A stretch of DNA of 64,000 nt from contig CM072808.1 of the NCBI GenBank assembly GCA_037013495.1, positions 11,819,319-11,883,318 of the forward strand, in the 5' to 3' direction. The stretch comes from Hippophae tibetana (taxonomy: Eukaryota; Streptophyta; Magnoliopsida; Rosales; Elaeagnaceae). The notes under the pieces are model-generated. The model ran no database searches and was not told the origin of the DNA. It worked only from the letters and a program-made list of their open reading frames with translations. Positions 26,165 through 37,500 of this stretch are shown one piece after another (within the stretch, counting starts at the first letter, position 1; each line of letters begins with the position of its first letter). Position numbers and translations under genes: made by a program.

Positions 26165-27890
26165 GGTGCTCAATTCTCTTCTCTTACCATATTTATTTTT
26201 TTGAACTTTTTGGCATTATTATAAGCACTGCACAATAACTCATCCAATTTATGTATTTCCAACATCATTTTCACCTCTCTATTAGACTCTTTTGCTTGCC
26301 TACTTAATTGGGGATGGGACCGTAAAAGTGTGAAGTCTAAACTCGGTAACTCTTCAATTGATGGTTTGAGTTTAGATCTTGTCTCAAAATTTTCCATAAT
26401 TTCTTGTGATACACACATGAGAGGCACGTCCTCCAAAAAGTTCACACATTCCACAATATCAACCTTTCATTATACTTTTGAAGTTAAAATAAGTTGAGTT
26501 GTTTTCTGGTGAGTTTGTCCTTGTTCATACCATTATGTGTTAAAGTGGTAAGTGTGATCCACTCAATAGATTCTTTTAAGTTGTCCCCATATTCAGTAAC
26601 ATTTATCCTTCAACATTCATTAACACTATCAATGTTAGGGGGTTCAGATGTTTTAACAACTTAAAACATTACTTGTTCATCTTGCACTCTCATTATAAGC
26701 TCACTTTTTTTCACTTCAATGAGTGCTCTTCCGATTGCTAAGAATGGATGACCAAGTATGATAGAAATTTCATCGTCCTCCTTCACGTCTAGCACAATAA
26801 AGTTTGCCAGAAAGATGATTTTTTTCTACTTTTACTAGCACGTCTTCTACCACACCTCGATGTCTTTTAATTGACTTGTCTTCCATCTGCAATGTTACTA
26901 AAATGGGTTTGACTTTACCAATCTTCAATCTCTAAAAGACCGATAATGGCATGAGGTTAATGTTGGAACCCAAATCACATAGTGTTTTGCCAAAACGAAT
27001 GTTCCCAATAGTGTAAGGGATGTCAAAACTACTTGGATATTTCAATTTTTGGGGTAGTTTTATAGTAAAGATGGCACTACAACCACCCGTCAAGGTTTTA
27101 GTGGGTTTGTAGAGGTTGTTTTTCTTTGGTTGAATTATTTTCTTTCGATTACTCTCTTTATCCACTAATTCCTCCTTATCCTTTTTAGTTTACAGTTCCT
27201 CCTTATCCTTTTGAGTCTTACTTTCCTAGTCTAAAATTTTACCACACCTCAAGGCTAATGATTTACAATTGTCTTTCTCTTCTCTTCTCTTCTTGGGTTT
27301 ACAATTGTGTCACTTTGAAGGTTATCTTGAGGCCTTTTGCTTATAGCTTGAGCAATTTGTCACATTTGGTTCTCTAAATTCCTAATTGAAGCCTATTGAG
27401 TGGAAACTTTTGTATTTACTAATTGGATGAAGTCTTTCATCATCCCCATTAAGGGATTTATATTGTCCTCAATAGGTAGCTTCTTTTCTTGGGCTTGTAA
27501 TTTTTGTGGTTGTTTGAAACTAGGTGGTGGAAAGATTAATGATTGAATTGATTACCACCCTAATTGTTGTTATTCCAAGATAAATTTGGATGTTGTCTCC
27601 AACCTAGGTTATTCGTGTTTGAGTATATATTATTGTTTTGATTCACATTATCCATATAAAATACTGATTCAGTATTATCTGGAAAATTATCAAACAAATG
27701 GGCTCCATCACAAAACACACATGATACCCTTGAATCTTGGATCTGGTTTATACTCACTAGTGAGTTTTGAACCTTCAAATATTTACCAAAGATGACACTT
27801 GAGTTGTAAGTGTCATGATATCATTTACCTCACGCATTCCACCTATTCTTCTTGTGGCTATCATTTTGTCCATTGAACATTGATAATTAC
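26165..27890 (-). pseudogene. Athila gag C-terminus, protease and integrase C-terminus with RT/RNase H deleted
   Basis: On the minus strand the gag C-terminal knuckle (CVFCDGAHLFDNFP) lies at 27680-27740. An Athila protease follows at 26700-27100 with a TIGNIRFGKTLCDLGSNINL core and a RPRG-like RHRGVVEDVLVKV segment. The start of RT at 26340-26454 (DVPLMCVSQEIMENFE..LKPSIEELP) then passes straight into an integrase C-terminal segment (MMLEIHKLDELLCSAYNNAKKFKK, 26170-26290) and a LKLFPSKLKSK tail near 26100. The whole polymerase, RNase H and integrase core are therefore missing at one junction near 26310. Stops also occur. The element could not have encoded its own replication. Confidence 0.75.
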
Positions 27891-28029
27891 TACTAGCCAT
27901 TTTCTACTCTATGCTTCTAATAACATTAAAGAATATGTCTAAATTAAATATAAAAAAAAAATTAACCAAAATAAAGAAATAAATAAGTCAGTAAAAGAAA
28001 ATAAGTAAATTAAAATTAAAATTAAAGAA

Positions 28030-29372
28030 AAATAAATTATGAAAATAAGTAATATAATGATAAGAAAATATCGTTCCCACGGAGATTATTTTATTAAAAA
28101 CTAATTTTTAAAACTAAAAACAAATTTGTGTTTTTATATTTTAAGGAAGCAAAATTAAAATAATTAAAAGTAAGTAACAATAATTAATTAAATTAGATTT
28201 GGTAACTAAAAAGATACATGAGAAAATATCTAGGAATACTTAATCCCCTAATTTCTAAAAATGTGAATAACTAAAATCTCCCAATATAATTATCAATTAA
28301 TTACATAATCAATTGAATCTAACTTAGCATGTATTATTCTCTCAAGTAAACAACACACCATATAGTAACTAATTTAATCACACTATCATGAAATTTAAAT
28401 TGCATACTACTCATTAAATTCATCAATTATGAATCACATATATAAGAATCATACATCTCTTCTTAGAAACTATGCATGTTATTTAATCAAGATAAACAAT
28501 TAAATAATTCTCTCAAATCGATTTAATTGTCTCTATAGATCAATTGTTGGCCAAAAAATTAATAGAATAAAAATCAAATCAAATTAAATTATATAATTAA
28601 ATTATAAATATAATTAGGACAAAATATTACATCATCACATGGTGAAAATTGGGTTCATAAGATCCTTAGATTAATAAATTAACTAGACATAATTTTGTTC
28701 ATAAAACTCATATTTTTCATAAAGAAAGACATAAAAATTGACAAGGAAAAGAGTAGAAGAAATACAATAAATAGCTTCAATTGAAGTACTAATTTTCTCT
28801 TGAATCTCTACCAAAATTATATATCGTTTTGAATTTTTTTGTATTTTTCTCTCTTTTTAGCTCCAAAAACTAATCAAAATTATGCTAATGGTGGCTCATT
28901 AGGATTTATGGCGTGATTAAGGGCTTAAATATAGCTCAAGTGCAATCTGGACTATCAAATCAACTTCCAATCAAGGGTTGAGATCAAAACAAGAAAAATT
29001 AACAACATCAGCCAATCACAGCACGACACGTGACACACATAATTTATTGGGTGAATGAGAGAGCAATGTATGGCAGGGGAGACTGGTCCAAGTCAACACT
29101 TGCTGAGTCACCATGACATGTTATTGGCGGTAATGGATGGCGTGGCGTACGGGTGGAATAGTTGGACGAGTAGATTGGTGACACACGGCACATGCTACTT
29201 TGCTCTTCACACGCAACGAGTTACGATTTTTGTCCCTACTTATATGGCACCCTTTTTTCACTAAAAAGTTTACATTTTAATATTTTTACCCCAAGAATAC
29301 TATTTATTGATTTAAATAAGTAAATATTAAGTAAAAAAGTGCACTAATGACTCTACTTTTATAGAGTTATCA
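28030..29372 (-). repeat. 5' LTR of minus-strand Athila element
   Basis: The plus-strand right end is ..TATAGAGTTATCA, so the minus-strand LTR starts TGATAACTC. The match to the left LTR covers nearly its full length. At its inner side, near 28030, the LTR end and the primer site are missing: the leader joins LTR sequence about 90 bp short of the expected end. A minus-strand TATATTTAAGCCC block lies at 28922-28934. Confidence 0.75.
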
Positions 29373-31140
29373 TTTACTCCTGGAGTAATTTTTGGATAAT
29401 CAAGATGAACTTTAATGGCTAAACCCTAGCAAAACTCGTCCTTTTTGGGTATTCTCTAAGTGGTTGATTCTAATTTTTGGAGTGAAAGTTTTCATAGATT
29501 CTACTCACTTGAAGCTGAAGTGGTTACTAACCCCCAAGGTGGGAGGTAGTAGTCTGAAAGGTGACAATCTGAAGCTAATGTGGCTACCAACTTTCTCAAG
29601 TTTGCTCTTTGTAAAATATATTGTAAGTAGCAAGATGTTGGATCATCTCATACAAAGGATGTTTAGAATCTACTACATAGTGAACACTTACTTCTAGATT
29701 CCATTTTTAATTGTGGACTTCAATGTGAAGTTCTACCCTACTTGAGGGTGTCTATATCTAAACGAGTACAAGAGTGCTCTAGTTCTTTGGAACTCGGAAT
29801 ATTGAGGACACCAAGTTGATGTGCTCTAGAGGTAATATTTGACCATGCTTTTAAGATTAATATTTATAGATCTAGGACACTTCCCTGATTATGAAACATT
29901 CTTTTTATTTGTTGGAGAGATGAAGCTAAATTACTTCTTCATTATCTTCTAATCAATAGTTGATTTCTAGAAGGATTGGTAAATCATATTTTTGGAACTC
30001 CAACTTCGAGAAATTTAGGGATGGGTGACCCTTTAGATAGTGCCTTATTATGCTTCTAATCTAGATGCAATATAGGTCACATCTCTTACAATTGTAGCAA
30101 CAAGTTGCTTCCAGCTTTGCATAACCTAGATAGTAGTGACCTAGTATACTCATCCTAGAGACAATGATTGTAGATGTTATCGCTCGATAAGTAGTGTATT
30201 TGTCCCATTAAGTATGGCTAGATCCACAGTTTGGAGAATGTCAAGCTAGGTAGTGCAACCTGAAAGGAAGCTTGTCTAGATAACACAACTAAGAAAGTGG
30301 CAATCCATCAAGTTCGATGTGGCTTGAGTGGAAACATTTTGGACTATTCATTCTAGATGGTAGTGTCCTAGAGAGCAAAATCTTAGGGGCGCTGATCTGG
30401 ATAGAATAGCCTTTTGGGATGCGATATGTCTTGCTAAGGCCTAATCTTGGATAAATATACTCTTTTAGAGTTATAGAAGGTCAATGCTAGTTGAGGTTTG
30501 GTAGACTAGGCTATTATGCCAAAATGGTCTACCAAGATGGTTTACCTGAGTATTCTACCATGTTGACCTACCTAGTTAGTTGTCCAATTGCACTGTATGC
30601 TAGAATACATCTTTTAGATGGATGACCAAATGCCTATTTTGGGTGGCTTCACCCAAGTTAGGTTGATCAAGCTCCTTTTGGGTGGCTATGTCTTCTTTAT
30701 GCACAGTAGGTGCATATGTGTTTTTGGTCTTCTCTTTCAGCTTAGTTATTGGAATGTGCCTCATTATGGGGTCTAGCTTTTGTCAGGGCACCATAAAGAC
30801 TGTCTCGTTGGGATCTTTATGTTTTCTCATGATCTGGGCGGCCATTATTGGTGGTTCCATCATCTAGAAGCATGTTAGGCATGAGTATTGGCTCCCGAGA
30901 GTTGATTGGCTCCTTCACAAGTAACAATTGTGGGAAGTTGTCAAACACATGTTGTAACTCATTGTAAAATCTCAATGGATCAACGAGATCAATAGAAGGA
31001 AAAAGGTAATGAATGCGATGAATAGAATGAAAAATGTGAAGAACACTATGAATGGTTTTAGTTTGTTCGTTATCTTAGATGAGTTAGAACATCAAATTTT
31101 TTTCCATAAACTACAAAAATTATTGAAAAGGGGAGGGTAG
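29373..31140. other. Unclassified sequence of higher complexity; no gene recognised
   Basis: Less AT-rich than its flanks. A small internal repeat occurs at 29510-29600 (GAAGCTGAAGTGGTTACTAAC and GAAGCTAATGTGGCTACCAAC). The reading frames are short, and none resembles a known domain. It may be an unidentified repeat. Confidence 0.3.
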
Positions 31141-34054
31141 AAAATTTAATTTTATGATACGGTCACTGTATTTATCAATCGAACTGTTGATTTAGATCCT
31201 AAAATAGATAAGTATACTATAAGAATGAACAATCCAAGGGTATCGTATCCATTTTTATTTAAGTCAATTCTTAAAAGATTTAATTGAAGAAAAAGTAAAA
31301 AAAGATATAAGTTTTTAGTTAGAAGGCATAGAGGGCAAACCTTGAAGTATGAATGGAGGTGCATATTTATAGGCTTGGATTAAGGGGTAACAACGTAATA
31401 TTGTGTTGATTTATAATATATTATTTTAATAATAATAGATATATTAGCGATTTTTAATATACTAAGATAATAAGTCATTAACATAATCATTATATTTAAA
31501 TTAAAAAATAATTACTAATAAATACTTTCCACCCCCAATTGACATCCTTTGCTGACTATTTATTTGAATATTCAAATATGCCGTTTGCCGATCAAAGGGT
31601 GTTGCGCCTATTCCTCCAACAATAAAAACCTTACAAAATAAAAAAAGTTTCTTTTTTTTTTTACGAGAAACTGAACGAAAACTAAAAAATCATGAATGAT
31701 TCACTAAGCATGGCCTAATTGCTAATGATAAACGAAAAGACTTTTATTGATTCAGAATAGTGACGATAAATGAGAATAAATCTTAAATATTTCCACAAGT
31801 GATCAATTTCAATTAAAAATTTATTGGAACGTCGGAGGAATAGCAGCTGGTTGATGGATTCAAGGGCTCAATAGGCCTTAAGGGTCCAGAAAAATTCTAC
31901 TGGCTTTCTAATATGGCCAGCATAATCCTAAGATGATTTATGAGATTTAAGGCTTTGATGACGGTGAAAAGTTGGAATTCCGGATATTTTTAGGGATTTT
32001 GTCTATAATTATAATATTTAAAAAAAAATTATAAAGCATAGTTATTATAAATAATATTAACATCTTATAAATTTGTAATTAATTTTAAATATATAAATCT
32101 CTTTTATTATATCATATATTAAAATTTTTATTTTAAAAAATAAAATAAATATAAATTTATACATATATTGAAAATGATAATTATTTATAATTAAAAAATA
32201 ATTTAAAATCATAGTTCAATTATTTAAAAACAAACGTTAAAAATGTGAAAAAAGATACTTAGAAAAATGATTTTTTTTCCCATGTCTAACATATATGGAT
32301 AATGACAACTTAGTGATTATTTCGAAGAATAGTAGCGTTTGTTTTTTACGTTTTTTATTCATTGCGTCTATGCTTAAACAAGTGATCATTTTTTTTTTTT
32401 TTTACAAATATTCTATGATATTAATTACTATACATTATGATTTTCAATTTTTTATAACTTCAAAAATTATTATAAAATTATTTGAATAAAATGTTAATAA
32501 TTTTTTATAAAAATTATTGTAACTATTTGATAAAAAATTTAATAATTTAAAATTTTGTAATTATTTTATAATAAAATTATGATAAGTTATTTGTTATAAA
32601 AAATTATATATTTATTATTAAATATATTTTTGTATTATATAAATATAAATTATTTTTATTATTTTTTATTAACTAAAAATTTTATTTATTATTTATTAAA
32701 AATTTATAAATTATTATTTATTAAAGTTTTTATAATTTTTTTATTTATAATAAAAATAAATTATTAAATTTTGTCTGACATTTTAAAATTACAAAACGGT
32801 AGTTGAAGATATTTTTTTTATATTTTTAAAATTAAGGAGAGAGAAAAAAATGGGGGAGGGGGAATTAGAAGAGGAGAGAGAAGAAGAAAATGGATTTTAC
32901 ATGTTACTTTCTTAAGAGGTTATAATTTAACTATTTTTAAATTAAATCAACAATGCCTCCTTTTTCTTTTACTATAGTATTTGATATGTCCATTGCCGAC
33001 CAAATCCCGATTTTTAGGCTTCGGAGGTCTAAAACTAAGATAATTTGTGTACAACTTTTGAGAATTGAGATTGAATTGTTACTGTATTTTTTGAGAAGGG
33101 AAATGGTAACTATTTATAGGTGTAGGGCATGGGGTTTCTCAATTTTTTTCATTTAATTATTTTGATTTTTAATTATATATACTAATTATTTTGTCTAGTC
33201 AATGCTTAATAATTTGGAATAATCTCCTCATATTTTTCTACAGTAAATGACATATCTCAACCATTTTATACGTGACATGTGTACCCTTTGCCAACCACAT
33301 TTCCAAGAAATAATCTTGTTTTATTCTCTATTTTTAAAATTTTACGCCATTCTTTAAGCTGGAACCACTAATAAGATAGTGAAAATCATATTTCATAGAC
33401 TTACACACGACTATGTGCTAGAAGTGTAGAAATAAAGATTTAAGAAAATATAAATAGTATAGTTGTTTACCAAGTGTACAGGTGTTATCAGACCATGAAA
33501 AAAGATTGCAATGGCTTTTCTTTTCATGAGAAAACTGTCTCAAAGTCTTAAAAATTGTTGGGAAACAACCAACTATCTAAAACTTAAAAATTATTCGAAT
33601 GCCAGTCAATAATAGAGAATCAAAAACAAAGCATATTGAAATCATTGTGAGTTAAAGAAATGACATCTTTTCAATTACCTATTAAAACGTGAGCATTGAA
33701 ACTTTTATCATCAGATAAAACAAAACAGTAGCACTAATAACCACCCCAAAAAAGAGGTCCAGCCATAATGGTTACTAGTTCATGTTGCATGATCTAAAAA
33801 TTTAGTACCATTCTCTCACTCATAATGATAACTATAAGCATCAAACTCAAATTACCTAAGAAACATTTTGGCTAATACAACTAAAAAAAAAATTGACTTA
33901 TTAGTCTACAACAACAGAATTCTTCTATTGCTGTTACACATTTCCTCTTCAAGATCAACAATTTCGAAAGAATTCCGCCAGCATATATATTTCTGTCGGA
34001 CAAATGATCAAAATATAAAACTAAAAACTAAAAACTAAAAACGAAGAATGAAAA
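31141..34054. other. AT-rich intergenic region downstream of the ZIP gene
   Basis: No gene seen. TATTTATAGG blocks at 31370 and 33113 suggest LTR or promoter-like remnants on the minus strand but have no supporting structure. A purine-rich tract with G-runs lies at 32834-32891. Long AT-only stretches occupy 32240-32780. Short CTAAAAA repeats occur at 34020-34040, in what is probably the 3' untranslated region of the ZIP gene. Confidence 0.4.
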
Positions 34055-34510
34055 TCATGCCCAAATTGCAAGAGTAGACATCAATCCAGCTCCAAGGAAG
34101 AGCATAAAGTAAGAAACTATTTGAAGCCTAAAATTACAGCTCATCCTTTTACTCAGAAAATCAGCAGCAATTAGATCCACTAATGCCATGTACACCAGAA
34201 TTCCAGCAGACAAACAATCCAAAATACCTTCGGTGATCAGAGCCCCCGAGCTGTATGGGTTGTAAAATGAAGCAACAGCAGTCCCAATGGCAATTCCCAC
34301 CGGAGTGGTAATGGCAAAAAAAAAGGCCATTACTGAGGAAGAGAAATTGTTGAATTGAGCCTGGGAGATGCATCCTCCAAGTGCAAATCCTTCGAAGAAC
34401 TGATGAAAGAATAATGCAGCGATCAAAGGTTCTATGGTACATGGACTTTGTGAAACTCCAAGTGATAGCCCAATTATCACTGAATGTGATACAATCCCAA
34501 GTTCCAGAAT
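34055..34510 (-). CDS. ZIP4: ZIP gene exon 4 (metal-binding helices, C-terminus)
   Basis: The acceptor TTTCCTGTGCAG precedes ATTCTGGAACTTGG. The join [14 protein letters not shown] is the conserved intron position of this ZIP subgroup. It encodes helices 4-8 and ends with a stop at 34055-34057. Confidence 0.92.
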   Translation of the reverse strand: MLELGIVSHSVIIGLSLGVSQSPCTIEPLIAALFFHQFFEGFALGGCISQAQFNNFSSSVMAFFFAITTPVGIAIGTAVASFYNPYSSGALITEGILDCLSAGILVYMALVDLIAADFLSKRMSCNFRLQIVSYFMLFLGAGLMSTLAIWA

Positions 34511-37500
34511 CTGCACAGGAAATTCAGAGAAAAGAAATCCTGGCCAACATTCTTAGTTACTATAATATCAAAGGAGATCATATCTACAATGAAAAATGCA
34601 TATCATGCATGATTGGCTAACAACTATATTATGTCAAAAGCATCGAATTCACTCTTTGAAAAATTATTTTCAAACAATGTCCAAGAGTATGGGAGACAAT
34701 CCAACGTCAAAATCGTATTTTGAATCTAGTTAGACTATCAAGAGCAAATTTCAAGCAGGAAGGAAAAGATCATAGAGAAAATCACAAAATAGTGTTTCTC
34801 ACCAATAGATGAGACGGCCGTTGGTCCCCAAACATCAGAGTGAATAAGCTCTAGTCTTTCCTTCTTTGAGGTTCTGACACTTGTCTGAAAGCTGACTCTC
34901 TTAGGTTTTCTAAGTATGCAATCTTCGCACATGTCCATCTCTATAGAATGTAGACCTGGAAGTTTTCCTTTTGAGTGCATAATTTTCATCCTCTTCTCAC
35001 TCATGTGGCCTAATCTCTGGTGCCACAGATTTGGTGTTTCATTGCCTACTGCAATTGTGATTGAACAACGTGCCTCTGCTATCATGTAAAGAGTGCCACT
35101 TTTCTTGCCTCGAACAACTGTCATTGCACCCTTTGAAATCTTCCAATCATCACCATGGAAGATTGTAGTGTAACCTTCACTGACCAACTGCCCCACTGAG
35201 ATTAAGTTCCTTCTGAGATCGGGAATATACTTGACATCCTTCAGTTCCCAAACAGATCCGTTCAACTTAATCTTCACTACACTTTTGCCAATAATAATAC
35301 ATGGTTAATCATCACCAAGATATACCTTTCCAAGGTTTCCGAAGACATATTTCTTGAATAATTCTTTTTGTGAAGTAGCATGAAACAATGCTCTAGAGTC
35401 TAACACCCAAGATTCTTCCTTGCTCTCCAAAGAGCATATCAATGCATCGTCTCCTCCTGCGATGGAAGTAACATTTGCCTCTGCCTTCACTTGTTTGTCC
35501 TTCGGTACACTCTTGCACTGATTTTTGTAGTGCCCGATTCTTCCACAATTCCAACACTCGATAGTCTTTGAGCTATAGGAATTATTAGGATTCCTGGATT
35601 TGGACCTCTTGTCCTTTGATCTACCTCGATAGTCTGTTCTGCCACGTCCATTCCCTTTGGTTGAATTTCTTCCTCTTGACTCTGTATGCAAAACTGAAGA
35701 AGTTGACGATTCACCTGACTCTATACATTGGATCTCTTCACTGAGAACCAGATCACGAACATCGTCAAATTTCAACTTATTACTTCCTGACGAGCTACTC
35801 ACAGCCGTGACAGTAACATTCCAACTTTCTGGTAAAGAAGACAAAAGTATCAATGCTCGTACTTCTTCATCGAATTCAATTTCCACTGAACTCAATTGGG
35901 TTGTGACTGTGTTGAGTTCATTGAGATGTTGAGCTACCGATGCGCCTTCCGTCATCCACAAATTGAACAAACGCCTCATCAATTGCACTTTGGCTTCTCA
36001 TACATATTGGAGAGAGCTGCCATAAGACCCGCCGTAATCTTTTCCTTTGCTATGTTGAAAGCAACATTACGGGATAGCGTCAATCGAATAACTCCGAGGG
36101 CTTGTCTGTCTAGAAGATTCCAATCTTTTTCCTTCATAACCTCTGGCTTCTTCCCTGAGAGAGGTTGATATAGATTTCTTTGATACAGATAATCCTCTAT
36201 CTGCTTTTTTCAAAACCCAAAATCTATGCCATCAAATTTCTCGAGTTTCACCTTTCTTTCATCTGCGACCAAAACTTATCTATTTATAAGAAAATTCACT
36301 CCTTGAATTACTCCTTAAATTAATGGTTCCTTGAATTGTTCCTTGAATTAAGTTTCATATTTTGCTCCATGTTTTGCTCCTTAAATTAAAGAACTTTATA
36401 ACAATCTCTAACAAAATGCATATCATGCATAATTGGCTAACGACTATATTATGTCAAAAGCATCGAACTCATTCTTTGAAAAATTATTTTCAAACAATGT
36501 CCAAGAGTACGGGAGACAATCCAATGTCAAAATCGCATTTTGAATCTAGTTAGACTATCAAGAGCAAATTAACAAGCAGGAAGGAAAAGATCATAGAGAA
36601 AATCAAAAGTTGACGCATGACAAAATTTAATTAATTTTGTCTATTTAAAATGGAAAGAAGTAATTTTGACATTGGATTGTCTCCCGTACTCTTGGACAAT
36701 ATGAAAAAATTATTGATTAACATGTTAGTTGATACATGAAAAAAGTTAGTTAATTTTATTTCGTGTGATCAATTTATAATAATAAGAAATAACAAGATTT
36801 CTAAGAACATGAAAAAAATAATTGATCAATTATGACAACTTTTTAGTTATATCGTGTCCTATTGTCATATCAAAGATTGCAAACCCTATTAAAAGTATCA
36901 AAATTGACAACACTTTCAAGCAAACTTTTAGAAGTTTCTTACACCTCTTACATTAACATCTCAAAATTTTGAAATTTTAGATATTATAAATTTATGTGAT
37001 ATATCTTAAATAATGTGGTAGAATTTGATTAAATAGTCTATTGTAAGAAATAAGTTGTATACGTTATATGTTAGTAATATAAAGATAGAATGTGATAAGC
37101 ATAAAAGTAAAAATCCCAATTGACATAGCGCCCCAATTAAAAACAATAATTAATAAAGAAACAAGAAGCAGAAACGAAACCAAAAAAGAAAGCGCGAAAT
37201 ACAAACGAGAAATTACCTGTGAAACGACAAAATGTCGTACGCTTCCATCTTCTTCCCCATATCCAAACCCACAAGAATGTACATGTTCATGCCCATGCCC
37301 ATCTCCTTGAGCTCGAGTTTGCTCACTCACTTGACCAGCACATGCACCCTGTTCATGAGAATGGTTGTGTCTATGGTGCGCCACGTGCGCATGCATTCCT
37401 ACAATGTGCATTCCTCCACTTTCCTCTTCTCCAAACACTTTCACATTCCATTCCTTACGTTGAGCAGGAACAATACCCGACTCTGAACCCGTATCGTCCG

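Larger units (their letters stand above)
34511..37216 (-). other. ZIP intron 3 (2706 bp) carrying a copia insertion
   Basis: Last intron of the ZIP gene. Intron DNA proper is at about 34511-34784 and 36414-37216; between them lies copia sequence. The two flanks share a 192-bp direct repeat. The insert is in the same orientation as the gene. Confidence 0.85.

Noticed and set aside
23098..29377. Target-site duplication for the minus-strand Athila (TTTTT left, TTTAC right)
   Set aside because: The flanking five bases agree at only three positions and are T-rich, so the match is not better than chance.
30682..30867. Hydrophobic 61-codon frame that could look like a membrane peptide
   Set aside because: Isolated, with no homologous motif, splice context or promoter; compatible with chance in T-rich DNA.
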